Below the pieces are notes generated by a model that was not told the DNA's origin, made no database searches, and saw nothing but the letters and a program-made list of their open reading frames with translations. Positions 27,719 to 36,101 of a DNA stretch of 64,000 nt are shown here, one piece after another. This DNA comes from GYS-P2D sp964522505 (GTDB taxonomy: Bacteria > Bacteroidota > Bacteroidia > Chitinophagales > Saprospiraceae), in assembly GCA_964522505.1 (NCBI GenBank), contig CAZFWJ010000005.1, positions 1-64,000 on the forward strand, given 5' to 3'. The position numbers were made by a program, and so were the translations under genes. Each line of letters begins with the position of its first letter. Positions within the stretch are counted from its first letter, which is position 1.

Positions 27719-28630
27719 TTAAGCTACCTCATGCCCTATTGCGGCTTCCCATAATCGATACCAATCTTCATGCGTCAGCTCGATGTTTAATGCGTCTCTA
27801 GCGGATTGAATCCGAGATATTTTAGTACTGCCCAATATTGGTATGATCTGGGCAGGGTGCTTCAGTAAGAATGCCAATAAGACCTGATCTATTGTCGCAT
27901 TATATCCCCCACTTACTTCTGTGAGGACTTCTTTTAATTTGACGATCTGAGGTTCAGTGCTTTGACCAAATATGGCACCGCCACCATATGGTGACCAGGC
28001 GGTAGGCCTGATGCCAAGTTTGAGGCATTGATCTAATGATCCATCCTCAAATGCATTGCGATGTAATAAGGATATCTCAAGCTGATTAGTGACCAATGGG
28101 GTGAAGCTATTGAGCAAGTCAAATTGAGAAGGAGTAAAATTAGAAACCCCAAAGGCTTTGATTTTGCCTTGTTTTTTCAGTTTTTCAACAGCCTCAGCTA
28201 TATCACTGGGATGCAGCAAATAATCTGGACGATGTATGAGCATCACATCAATGCAGCCTAAACCTAATTCTTTCAGCGAGTTTTCGGTTGACCAGATCAG
28301 GTGATTGACCGTTGAATCGTAAGATTTAATCTGATGAGATGACCGATTAGGAGTGATTAGTCGGATGCCGTATTTCGTAGTGACTTGTACTTTTGATTTC
28401 AAGTCTGGCCTTCGTTTCATCACTTGCCCAAAGCGACCTTCCTCAGTGTAATGGCCATATATATCAGCATGATCAAAGTCATTGAAGCCCATATCGATAC
28501 AAGCATCAATGAAATTTTCCAATTCTTGGGTAGATTTATTGCTGCCCCATTCCCCTAATCTCATCGTGCCAATGATTATGGGTGAAAAATCAATGGTAAT
28601 CTTATTGCCTACTATAGCTTGGTCTGACAT
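27719..28630 (-). CDS. Aldo/keto reductase (YdhF-like), possible SmoB role
   Basis: 303 residues from ATG 28630. The catalytic tetrad is visible: D53, Y58 (FDHADIYGHY), K86 (TTKYGI) and H133 (LIHRPD). The cofactor-binding ILGSTKISRIQSA segment near the C-terminus suits NADP(H). Overall it resembles E. coli YdhF. In the sulfo-SMO pathway an aldo/keto reductase reduces 6-oxoglucose to glucose; here the gene leads the operon with the monooxygenase and symporter, which fits that role. The frame is open to a TTG at 28654, but that codon overlaps the likely promoter, so 28630 is preferred. Confidence 0.88.
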   Translation of the reverse strand: MSDQAIVGNKITIDFSPIIIGTMRLGEWGSNKSTQELENFIDACIDMGFNDFDHADIYGHYTEEGRFGQVMKRRPDLKSKVQVTTKYGIRLITPNRSSHQIKSYDSTVNHLIWSTENSLKELGLGCIDVMLIHRPDYLLHPSDIAEAVEKLKKQGKIKAFGVSNFTPSQFDLLNSFTPLVTNQLEISLLHRNAFEDGSLDQCLKLGIRPTAWSPYGGGAIFGQSTEPQIVKLKEVLTEVSGGYNATIDQVLLAFLLKHPAQIIPILGSTKISRIQSARDALNIELTHEDWYRLWEAAIGHEVA

Positions 28631-28651
28631 CCAGATTATATTAAGATGAAA

Positions 28652-28660
28652 CAAAAATTA
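28652..28660 (-). promoter_or_regulatory. Weak -7-like element of the AKR-monooxygenase-symporter operon
   Basis: TAATTTTTG on the minus strand is one base longer than TAnnTTTG. Transcription would start near 28645, giving a leader of about 15 bases before ATG 28630. The palindrome begins six bases upstream and would cover the -33 area. Confidence 0.35.
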
Positions 28661-28665
28661 AGAGC

Positions 28666-28689
28666 AATAATGTAAGCGCTCACATTATT
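28666..28689. promoter_or_regulatory. LacI/GalR-type operator palindrome
   Basis: A 24-base palindrome broken by one mismatched pair, with core TGTAAGCGCTCACA (28671-28684). The core fits the cre/LacI-family consensus TGWAANCGNTNWCA at every position. Its place just upstream of the predicted -7 element suggests sugar-responsive repression. No LacI-type regulator gene is in the window. Confidence 0.6.
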
Positions 28690-28970
28690 TGTCATAAAAA
28701 TGATAAGAATTTTTGATGCAGGTGCTTTTTTATTTCTTTCATAGAGACGAGTTGCTTGCTTTTAATATTGGAATAAACGTCTGCTGAATTCATCCAATTC
28801 AGAACCTACTATAGCGCTCACTGAGTAGTTAGGCGTAAGCATCTGTTCAGAGGATAAGGGTCCATGAGTAATCAGTTTGCAGGGTTAAATGAAATACCAA
28901 TCCTAGTAGATTTAATATGCACGACGACAAAGTCTCAACCATCCAAGAATGCTTAGTATGATATAATACT

Positions 28971-29013
28971 GAGATTCACGATATTGCATCTGCTGGAGAT
29001 CACGATATTGTAT
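28971..29013. repeat. Pair of direct repeats upstream of glpD
   Basis: GAGATTCACGATATTGCAT (28971-28989) recurs as GAGATCACGATATTGTAT (28996-29013), one base deleted and one substituted, offset 25 bases. The pair is 120 bases before the glpD ATG. It may be a tandem activator site. Confidence 0.45.
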
Positions 29014-29133
29014 TAATGTCAGGTGATTGATTAATATAGATGAGAGTAAATCTCATTTTTGTATTTATTCTGGCTACAAATCGCTTGTTTCTTAATAGAA
29101 GAGAGCAATTATATTCTAAATCATGCTATACTA

Positions 29134-30795
29134 ATGATAGAAACCCCGACAGCTAAGATTACACGTCGTGAAACAATAGACAAATTAAATACGATAGAAT
29201 TTGAATTGCTCATCATTGGGGGTGGTGCTACAGGCAGTGGTATTGCATTGGATGCAGCATCAAGAGGAATCAAGACAGCTCTTATTGAAAAGCGTGATTT
29301 TGCTTCTGGGACAAGTAGCAAATCGACCAAGCTCATTCATGGCGGGTTAAGATACTTGAAGCAATTGGATGTACAACTCGTCAGAGAGACTGGTACAGAG
29401 AGAGCTATATTGCATCGACTGGCCCCTCACTTGGTACTGCCAGAGAAAATGTTGATGCCTCTTATCGAAGGTGGTAATTATGGATATTGGAGCACTTCAT
29501 TTGGCCTAAAGGTCTATGATCTCCTGGCCAATGTCAAAGGAGATGATAGGCGTAAGATGCTTAATAAGAATGAAGCGTTAGCACACGAACCTCTCTTGGG
29601 TGCAAAGAACTTAAAAGGTGCAGGCTATTATGCAGAATACAGAACGGACGATGCAAGGCTGACCATTGAGCTCATTAAAACAGCAGCTCAATATGATGCT
29701 ACAGTAACTAACTACTGCGAAGCTGTTGACTTCCTCTATGATGACAAAGATCAAATAATTGGCGTCAATTGTGTTGATTCCTTAACTCAGAAACCACTGA
29801 CGATTAAGGCTAAGACCATCGTGTCTGCTACTGGTCCTTGGGTGGATGGCCTCCGCAAGAAGGATGGGCCATTGACTGGAGGGAAACTGCATCTGACCAA
29901 AGGCATTCATCTCGTAGTGCCTTACGAGAAGTTTCCCTTAAAGCAAACCGTATATTTTGATGTGCCAGATGGTAGGATGGTATTTGCCATACCACGTGGG
30001 CGCACCACATATTTCGGTACTACTGACACGACATATCAAGGTGATTTAGATCGGGTCATTTGTACTCAGGATGATTTGAATTATTTGTTGGATGCGATCA
30101 ATTCGACTTTTCCTGATGTCAATCTTACTCCTAAGGACATAGAATCAAACTGGGCCGGATTGCGGCCATTGATTCATCAGGATGGTAAATCCCCATCGGA
30201 GCTATCTCGTAAAGATGAAATATTCCAATCCAAGACAGGACTCATCTCAATAGCTGGGGGAAAGCTTACGGGATATCGTAAGATGGCAGAGCGTATAGTG
30301 GACATCGTTACCAAACGACTAGATGGAAATACAATTCAATCTATCCAAGATTGCACCACGGCTACCATACCACTCACTAAGAACAAACTTAGGGATAGTG
30401 CCGAAACGGAGCAATACTTCGCTCAACTCAAGACTCAAGTTATCGCTTTAGGTCTGCCAGAATATTATGGGTGGTATCTGGGTACCACATATGGTACTCA
30501 AGCGGATAGTATCCTCCGAGGCATGGATCAATATGCCGATCTACTTCCTAATATTGCTATCGCTTGCTCGGAAGCCTATTATGGAGTTCATCATGAATTA
30601 GTCAATACGGCAGCAGACTTATTTGTCAGGAGGACGGGAAAGATCTTTTTTGATATGGTGAGCATAGCTGCGATTCGCAGCGACGTTATGTCGGTTTTAA
30701 AATCTGAATTAGATTGGGATGAAGAGCGACTTATCCATGAAAATCAATCTTTAGATCATTGGATCAAGGATTGCTCGACCTATTATCCTAATTAA
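29134..30795 (+). CDS. glpD: Glycerol-3-phosphate dehydrogenase, FAD-dependent
   Basis: 553 residues from ATG 29134; a frame open to 29059 adds 25 residues not typical of the family. The FAD-binding turn is IIGGGATGSGIALDAASRG (about 27-45), followed by SGTSSKSTKLIHGGLRYL, both hallmarks of GlpD. The C-terminal DAO_C domain is complete (YGVHHELVNTAADLFVRRTG). The enzyme oxidises glycerol-3-phosphate to dihydroxyacetone phosphate and passes electrons to quinone at the inner membrane. glpK and glpF are not adjacent. It is divergent from the symporter-monooxygenase-reductase operon and could serve the glycerol moiety of a sulfolipid head group. Confidence 0.93.
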   Translation: MIETPTAKITRRETIDKLNTIEFELLIIGGGATGSGIALDAASRGIKTALIEKRDFASGTSSKSTKLIHGGLRYLKQLDVQLVRETGTERAILHRLAPHLVLPEKMLMPLIEGGNYGYWSTSFGLKVYDLLANVKGDDRRKMLNKNEALAHEPLLGAKNLKGAGYYAEYRTDDARLTIELIKTAAQYDATVTNYCEAVDFLYDDKDQIIGVNCVDSLTQKPLTIKAKTIVSATGPWVDGLRKKDGPLTGGKLHLTKGIHLVVPYEKFPLKQTVYFDVPDGRMVFAIPRGRTTYFGTTDTTYQGDLDRVICTQDDLNYLLDAINSTFPDVNLTPKDIESNWAGLRPLIHQDGKSPSELSRKDEIFQSKTGLISIAGGKLTGYRKMAERIVDIVTKRLDGNTIQSIQDCTTATIPLTKNKLRDSAETEQYFAQLKTQVIALGLPEYYGWYLGTTYGTQADSILRGMDQYADLLPNIAIACSEAYYGVHHELVNTAADLFVRRTGKIFFDMVSIAAIRSDVMSVLKSELDWDEERLIHENQSLDHWIKDCSTYYPN

Positions 30796-30875
30796 AATTG
30801 CTGCGAGTTCATCGTGTCGAAATACTAATTATCTTTTCAACGTATTTTTGGGGTATTTCCAAATAGACTAAGCAC

Positions 30876-31490
30876 ATGTACAAGTTTGCTTTTTTCAGTT
30901 TTCTTATCCTCGCCATATCCTGTAAGGCTCAGGATGAAATCAATAATATCGTCGACATTCCTGTCGTGGTAGATGCCGATAAACAATATGCCGATGTGTT
31001 CAAGCCATTAGATGGTACTTGGAAAGGCACATTTTTAGTCAAGGAAGACCAACGTCCCGGCAAGCGTCCAACAAATATGCAAGACGTTGAGGTTATGCAG
31101 AAGTATATCGATCAGGCCAAGACGGTCAATACCATACATGTCACTCAGACCTATATCTCTGAGAGTCCATATTATCAGAGAGTAGCCATTACAGACTATT
31201 ATCCAGATAGTGGCAATACAGAAGAAAGTGTTGGCGTCAATAAGGTCCAAAATGGAGAAATGTGGTGCGTGGTCCACAAGCCGAACGATGTCGTCATTCA
31301 CGAGGGAAGCACGCCGAATGATGAGACGATCATCTGGCAGAGCAGTCAGCAGTCACCTCTTAAGGTAGAGTACTTCTATGAGACCGTGACAGCTCAGTCG
31401 TATGAGATCATAGGATATGGGTACTACGGTAATGATGACACCTCTAAGAGTCCGAAGCTCTGGTTTTATGGTAAGTATAATCGACAGTAG
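30876..31490 (+). CDS. Hypothetical lipoprotein
   Basis: 204 residues with a lipoprotein signal peptide (lipobox AISC, Cys16). The mature domain looks like a lipocalin-type beta barrel: LDGTWKGTFLV near residues 50-60, alternating beta strands, and an ending LWFYGKYNRQ. It is reminiscent of DUF1579-like proteins but I cannot assign a family. It follows glpD by about 80 bases on the same strand; co-transcription is possible but not certain. Confidence 0.65.
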   Translation: MYKFAFFSFLILAISCKAQDEINNIVDIPVVVDADKQYADVFKPLDGTWKGTFLVKEDQRPGKRPTNMQDVEVMQKYIDQAKTVNTIHVTQTYISESPYYQRVAITDYYPDSGNTEESVGVNKVQNGEMWCVVHKPNDVVIHEGSTPNDETIIWQSSQQSPLKVEYFYETVTAQSYEIIGYGYYGNDDTSKSPKLWFYGKYNRQ

Positions 31491-31501
31491 CTTAGTGCTT
31501 G

Positions 31502-32065
31502 CTACTTAGCGGGCTCTACGTGTTTCCAGTTTTCACCTCGCTCGATACGCTTGAGTTGTGTCGTTGATACGCCAAATCTCTTGGCAATCATCTTGCGTCG
31601 AGTCTTTCCATTGAGCAATTGCTTCTTGATGATGGCTACTTGGGCAGCCGTGAGTTTGTAATAACCTCCTTTGTTGGATTTTTTGAATCCGAATTTCTTT
31701 GCACGTTCCTTGATGTAGGCTTTCCATTCTAGATCTGTGACCCATATGATATTACTCTCGTGATTGTTCTTGCGATTAAGATCCTTGTGAATGACATGGA
31801 TATGTTCGTCGGTATCCGGTAGGCAGAAGTGCCGAGCTACTTCCTTATGTACATATAGAGCTTGATTCAGATTGCCGACTACCTTTATACTTGCTCTGAA
31901 GAACCCTCGGTGATCTGGATGTGTTTTCATTAGTTTCTCTTCGCCACTGACTTTGTCGACCGACTTCGCCCTGCCGAGATTAGAGATGAAGTAATTTTTA
32001 GACTTAGTTTCCCTCTTAAAAGTGACCAGGGCCCACTTCTCTCCCCCTAAATTAGGTATGCTCAT
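31502..32065 (-). CDS. NUMOD4-HNH endonuclease-like protein with HTH
   Basis: 187 residues. Residues 10-50 have the NUMOD4 pattern (W..V....YFISNLGRAKSVDK), residues 70-110 an HNH_3-like core (VHKEVARHF, then VIHKDLNRKNNHESNI), and residues 137-180 a helix-turn-helix (LTAAQVAIIKKQL...IAKRFGVSTTQLKRI). The combination is that of phage and intron-associated homing endonucleases, although single copies are common in Bacteroidota chromosomes with no intron nearby. The usual DH of HNH_3 is replaced by VIHKD, so activity is uncertain. No intron or repeat border is seen around it. Confidence 0.7.
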   Translation of the reverse strand: MSIPNLGGEKWALVTFKRETKSKNYFISNLGRAKSVDKVSGEEKLMKTHPDHRGFFRASIKVVGNLNQALYVHKEVARHFCLPDTDEHIHVIHKDLNRKNNHESNIIWVTDLEWKAYIKERAKKFGFKKSNKGGYYKLTAAQVAIIKKQLLNGKTRRKMIAKRFGVSTTQLKRIERGENWKHVEPAK

Positions 32066-32112
32066 GTTAGATATTGTTGCTTAGAATAAATTGAACTTGC
32101 TGTAAAAGTTTG

Positions 32113-32625
32113 TTACAGACTGGTCAACTGGTTGTTTAGTCTATTCAGGTATTTAGACTTGAGAAAAACTGATTTGATACCAGCAAGTGTTAATTTTTTG
32201 TCTTTATTAACAATATAATCCTGTTCGAGCTGAATTTTAACTTGAAGTAAAGATTTATTGATTTGATTGATTTCCTCTTTTATAGCAGCTACTTCCTCTG
32301 GATTGGGTTCCATCTGGACGTCCATCAATCGCTCATTGATGTCCATCATCTCCATTAAGAAATCTTGAGGGATTGAATCATTATTACTTAATTCGACTCC
32401 ATTGATCTCTAAGATGTAAGCGGTGAGCAATTCTTTATTCTTGAGTGTCTTGTAAGCTTCATTATTGAGAACAGACATCTTGAGTGCATCCTCCTGATCT
32501 CCCTCATTATTGAGCGTATGAAAGTCGGGATGGTATTTTTTACTGAGTTCTAAGTATTTCCTCTTGAGCATTGCCTGATCAATCTCAAAAGATTCTGATA
32601 TGTCATATAGCTCAAAGTAATTCAT
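32113..32625 (-). CDS. hscB: Fe-S assembly co-chaperone HscB
   Basis: 170-residue J-domain protein. The J-domain (1-75) holds H32-P33-D34 in KKYHPDFH; the C-terminal three-helix bundle (about 85-170) begins DFLMEMMDINERLMD, the HscB/HSCB region that binds the scaffold IscU. It would stimulate the Hsp70 HscA in iron-sulfur cluster transfer. No isc genes are next to it. It starts ten bases after the rseP stop, so the two are likely co-transcribed. Confidence 0.85.
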   Translation of the reverse strand: MNYFELYDISESFEIDQAMLKRKYLELSKKYHPDFHTLNNEGDQEDALKMSVLNNEAYKTLKNKELLTAYILEINGVELSNNDSIPQDFLMEMMDINERLMDVQMEPNPEEVAAIKEEINQINKSLLQVKIQLEQDYIVNKDKKLTLAGIKSVFLKSKYLNRLNNQLTSL

Positions 32626-32635
32626 GCCACTATGT

Positions 32636-33967
32636 TTAAAATAGCCTTGATAAATCTATCCAGAATATAAAGACCATCAGACTGATCAATAAGATGAATC
32701 CGACTAATGTAGCATACTCGACGACTCTGTCGCTCGCCTTACGTCCAGTGATGATTTCCCACAATAAGAATATAACATGGCCACCATCTAATCCTGGGAT
32801 AGGGAGTAGGTTCATAAATGCAAGTATGATCGATAGTGATGCGGTCAGATTCCAGAATTGTCGCCAATCCCAAGTTGGGCCGAACATTCCGGCGATTGCC
32901 ACTGGTCCACCAACAGATTCACTCACTTTTAGCTTTCCTCTAAACATCTGACCAAAGGCTTTCAGTTGATTGCCCAAAAATCCGAAACTACGATCCCATC
33001 CAGCCACGAGAGCATCGTTGAATCCATATTCAGTCCTCTCGGCATCAAAGAATCTTCCCCAGCTATATGGATTAAAGCCCAATTTGCCATTCTCAGTGAA
33101 GCTCAGTTGGAGGGATGAAGTGTCTTGGCCTCTGAGATAGGTGATGTCTGCCTGCTTGTCTGCTAAGTCCGCAGCGACACGGTTGAATTGATCATAGAAG
33201 AACACACTCTGTCCATTGATACTGAGTATCTGATCTTCGACTTGTAATCCAGCTTGAGCAGCTGGCATATCTTCTGCAAGACGTGCAATAACAACAGGCA
33301 TCCGAGGTGTATATACCAGTTTATCCTTGTTTTCGTATGTAGCTAGAGATTGAGCAGTTTCATCATCTATATTTAAAGTCATGATTGATCCTGACCGTTC
33401 CACTTGTATAGTTCGAGCCTCATTGATTACAATCTCTCGAGACAAGTCATTAGGATATAACTTGTCGATCTTTGTATCTCCGACGGAGATAAGTTTGTCT
33501 CCATCTTGTAAGCCTAAATTATGACCTAACTCCTCTACTGCGATACCATAAGTAGCATTTTCATTGGGCAGATAAATGTCGCCCCACTTCAGGAACATGC
33601 ATGTGAATATCAATATGCCGAGAATAAAATTGACTGTGACGCCTCCCAACATGATAATGAGCCTTTGCCAGGCGGGCTTGGCTCTAAACTCCCAGTCCTG
33701 AACAGGACCAGCCATCTGCTCTTTATCAAAGCTCTCATCGATCATGCCGGCGATCTTGACATAACCGCCAAATGGTAGCCATCCGATGCCATATTCTGTT
33801 TCGCCTTTTTTGTATTTGAATAGTGAAAAGCCGGGATCGAAGAACAAGTAGAACTTTTCTACCTTGGTTTTAAACCACTTTGCAGGAAAAAAGTGTCCAC
33901 ACTCATGCAATATGACCAATATTGAAAGACTTAAAAAAAACTGACCCAATGTGATCAATGTACCCAT
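32636..33967 (-). CDS. rseP: Site-2 metalloprotease RseP
   Basis: 443-residue intramembrane zinc protease (M50B). Zinc-binding H21-E22-C-G-H25 lies in the first helix, the third ligand is in NLLPIPGLDGGH near residue 390, and a PDZ domain occupies about 225-300 (MPAAQAGLQVEDQILSINGQS). Further membrane helices are near 105-125 and at the C-terminus. It cuts membrane-bound anti-sigma factors or signal-peptide remnants. The gene precedes hscB. Confidence 0.92.
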   Translation of the reverse strand: MGTLITLGQFFLSLSILVILHECGHFFPAKWFKTKVEKFYLFFDPGFSLFKYKKGETEYGIGWLPFGGYVKIAGMIDESFDKEQMAGPVQDWEFRAKPAWQRLIIMLGGVTVNFILGILIFTCMFLKWGDIYLPNENATYGIAVEELGHNLGLQDGDKLISVGDTKIDKLYPNDLSREIVINEARTIQVERSGSIMTLNIDDETAQSLATYENKDKLVYTPRMPVVIARLAEDMPAAQAGLQVEDQILSINGQSVFFYDQFNRVAADLADKQADITYLRGQDTSSLQLSFTENGKLGFNPYSWGRFFDAERTEYGFNDALVAGWDRSFGFLGNQLKAFGQMFRGKLKVSESVGGPVAIAGMFGPTWDWRQFWNLTASLSIILAFMNLLPIPGLDGGHVIFLLWEIITGRKASDRVVEYATLVGFILLISLMVFIFWIDLSRLF

Positions 33968-34102
33968 GCTAATCGTGCTTGATATGCTATAAGTGCTGTG
34001 CTATCATAGAACAATTCTCCTTGAGTAAATAGCACGCCTATAAAAGTCGCCAAAGGTAATTTAAACTCCTTAAACTTGCAGTTGGTTCCAATTAATCAGC
34101 AC

Positions 34103-34819
34103 GTGCAGCTATTCTACAGTTATGAAATAAGTGATGACCAGATCGTACTCAACGATCAGGAAGCCATCCACTGTGCCAAGGTCTTGAGAAAGTCAGTAGG
34201 TGATCAGCTCAATGTACTTGATGGTGCAGGTAAGCGATTTACTGGTGTGATAGCTGATATAAAGAAGAGCAAAGTCTCACTAAGAGATATCGAACTTGTC
34301 GAAGAATCCAGAGGCGATAGAGCTAAGCCCGCAATTGCTGTGGGACTCTTAAAGAATAGCACGAGGATGGAGTGGCTCATCGAAAAGGCAGTGGAAATAG
34401 GAGTCCGTGAGATCACCCTCCTGAACTGTAAGAGGTCTGAGCGATCGAAGGTCAACATAAATCGTCTGAGCAAGATTGCATTAAGTGCAATGAAGCAATC
34501 TAAGAGACTTTGGTTGCCTCGTATAGTTGGGCCCATCAAATTGGAGCAATACCTCAAGGATGTTGATGGGCCTACATGTGCCATTGCGCATTATGCACCG
34601 GGTCATGAGGACTTGTTTGAACTCAGTGTTAATCAGGTGGTGACCATTCTGATCGGACCTGAGGGAGATTTCACTGATAACGAAGTGCAACAGGCTCTGG
34701 CTGCAGGTTGCAAGCCTGTGAATTTAGGAACGTCTCGATTGAGAACGGAGACCGCAGGATTATTCGCCTTGACGATTATGAACAATAAAATGGATTATTC
34801 TAACATTGATAATACATGA
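34103..34819 (+). CDS. rsmE: 16S rRNA m3U1498 methyltransferase
   Basis: 238 residues from GTG 34103, which gives the family start MQLFYSYEI. The frame is open to a TTG at 34076, but a -7-like TAAACTTG (34071-34078) overlaps that codon and would start transcription near 34085, so GTG 34103 is favoured. SPOUT-fold features: VGLLKNSTRMEWLIEKAVEIG, CKRSERSKVN, IGPEGDFTDNEV and LGTSRLRTETAGLFAL near the C-terminus, which forms the AdoMet knot. Its stop overlaps the DUF4159 start (ATGA). Confidence 0.92.
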   Translation: MQLFYSYEISDDQIVLNDQEAIHCAKVLRKSVGDQLNVLDGAGKRFTGVIADIKKSKVSLRDIELVEESRGDRAKPAIAVGLLKNSTRMEWLIEKAVEIGVREITLLNCKRSERSKVNINRLSKIALSAMKQSKRLWLPRIVGPIKLEQYLKDVDGPTCAIAHYAPGHEDLFELSVNQVVTILIGPEGDFTDNEVQQALAAGCKPVNLGTSRLRTETAGLFALTIMNNKMDYSNIDNT

Positions 34820-35472
34820 GAATACTGGTAACGACTTTACTATTGATAAGTCTTCTATTAACGGGACATCGGGATGCTGATGAATTGCAGCTTGCACTAC
34901 TAAAGTATAGTGGAGGGGGAGACTGGTATTCTAATCCTACCGCATTGAAGAACTTAGCGGCTTTCTGTAATGAGGAATTAAATACAAATTTCAAACTTAG
35001 TTATGCTACTGTTGAAGTTGGGTCGCCAGAGCTCTTTAACTATCCATGGGTTCACATGACGGGACATGGTAATGTGGTGTTCACTGATTTAGATGCGGAG
35101 AATTTGCGCAATTACCTGATCGCTGGTGGCTTTCTACATATTGATGACAACTATGGCATGGATCCATATGTGCGACCAGCGATGAAAAAAGTCTTTCCCG
35201 AGTTAGATTTTGTAGAGCTTCCATTCGATCATGAGGTCTATACGAGCAAGTATATTTTTAAGAATGGGCCCCCTAAGATCCACGAACACGATAAGCAATC
35301 CGCCCAAGGTTTTGGATTAGTGTGGGAGGGTAGGGTAGTCTGTTTCTATACCTATGAATCAGATGTTGGAGATGGCTGGGAGGATCAAGAAGTACATAAC
35401 GATAGTCCTTCTAAGAGACTCAGAGCTCTTCAGTTAGGCGCTAACCTTGTTAAGTACGCATTCAGTTATTAA
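34816..35472 (+). CDS. DUF4159 family protein
   Basis: 218 residues with a short N-terminal hydrophobic signal (1-17). DUF4159 hallmarks are YSGGGDWYSNPTALKNLAAF near residues 31-50, HMTGHGNVVF, GGFLHIDDNYGMDPYVRPAM and a late AYTYESDVGDGWED-like stretch. The fold is thought to resemble glutamine amidotransferase-like domains seen near bat-type vWA genes, but function is not known. It is translationally coupled to rsmE by a four-base overlap. Confidence 0.83.
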   Translation: MRILVTTLLLISLLLTGHRDADELQLALLKYSGGGDWYSNPTALKNLAAFCNEELNTNFKLSYATVEVGSPELFNYPWVHMTGHGNVVFTDLDAENLRNYLIAGGFLHIDDNYGMDPYVRPAMKKVFPELDFVELPFDHEVYTSKYIFKNGPPKIHEHDKQSAQGFGLVWEGRVVCFYTYESDVGDGWEDQEVHNDSPSKRLRALQLGANLVKYAFSY

Positions 35473-35800
35473 GTGGATCTCAAGGGGTGATACCTGTGCC
35501 TTCGGGAATTGCCTCACCCGGCATGCATTCGTCACCACCTTATAGATAGCGCTCGTCCTCCAGCCTACGCTGTTGCCTCTTTTTAATTAGGCAAGCCCAC
35601 TGGTTTCCGCCGTTCCCGACTTTCGAGCACTGTCGTACTCGATTCTATGGTATCAATCGGGTCATGCACTCGACTCTTCAAGATCAGTTGATCATCTCAA
35701 TCGTTCCTTATTTCGAAATGACCGCTGCACACGGCGGCTCCCAATACCCACTTGAAAGCGACAGGCCATGCCCAAATGATCGACGGTTTTTAGTTGGAGA
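35473..35800 (-). ncRNA. Candidate structured RNA (possible group II intron domain remnant)
   Basis: Gene-free stretch with GC content near 50 percent, well above other intergenic regions here. On the minus strand it has several strong hairpins: CGAGTAC/GTGCTCG with a GACA loop (35641-35624), TTGCCT/AGGCAA (near 35594-35573) and GGGTGA/TCACCC (near 35521-35485). The text GGGAACGGCGGAAACCAGTG also looks like an RNA core. From memory it resembles domain I sequences of bacterial group II introns, but there is no reverse transcriptase and I cannot find a domain V. It does not match RNase P RNA or tmRNA hallmarks. Strand is inferred from this resemblance; ends are approximate. Confidence 0.4.
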
Positions 35801-35818
35801 ATGGAAAAGAAATCTAAC

Positions 35819-36037
35819 CTAATCAGCCAACACACTAACACCACGACGGATGTACTTTTTGATATTGAGCCAGAAGGCGATAATCAAGTATACAAATAGC
35901 GGGGATCCCAATGCGATGAATGTAAGATAGATGAAATGCAACCGAACCAATGAGCTCTTTAAACCCATCTTATCACCTAGATATTGACATACGCCAAATC
36001 CACAGTATTCCAATATTCCTTTTAATCTATCGAACAT
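35819..36037 (-). CDS. PspC-domain small membrane protein
   Basis: 72 residues. The core matches PspC: GILEYCGFGVCQYLGDKMGLKSSLVRL followed by one long membrane helix (about 34-58). PspC-type proteins sense or help with membrane stress, but the short Bacteroidota versions are uncharacterised. An even smaller membrane-protein frame lies 64 bases upstream on the same strand. Confidence 0.82.
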   Translation of the reverse strand: MFDRLKGILEYCGFGVCQYLGDKMGLKSSLVRLHFIYLTFIALGSPLFVYLIIAFWLNIKKYIRRGVSVLAD

Positions 36038-36101
36038 CTCTATTAGATATCAGACCCATATAATTTATGGTTCTTATCTACAAGTTATAAAGAATACGGA
36101 G

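Larger units (their letters stand above)
28655..29133. other. Divergent regulatory region between the AKR operon and glpD
   Basis: About 480 bases with no convincing gene. It contains the LacI-type palindrome (28666-28689) near the reductase operon and a pair of direct repeats (28971-28989 and 28996-29013) on the glpD side. It probably controls both transcripts. Confidence 0.6.

Noticed and set aside
31502..32065. Homing endonuclease marking an intron or mobile element
   Set aside because: The NUMOD4-HNH gene has no flanking repeats, interrupted gene or RNA intron next to it.
35473..35800. RNase P RNA or tmRNA in the structured intergenic region
   Set aside because: Neither strand shows the RNase P core GAGGAAAGTCCGGGC or a tRNA-like 3' end with CCA and a tag reading frame, so these were not called.
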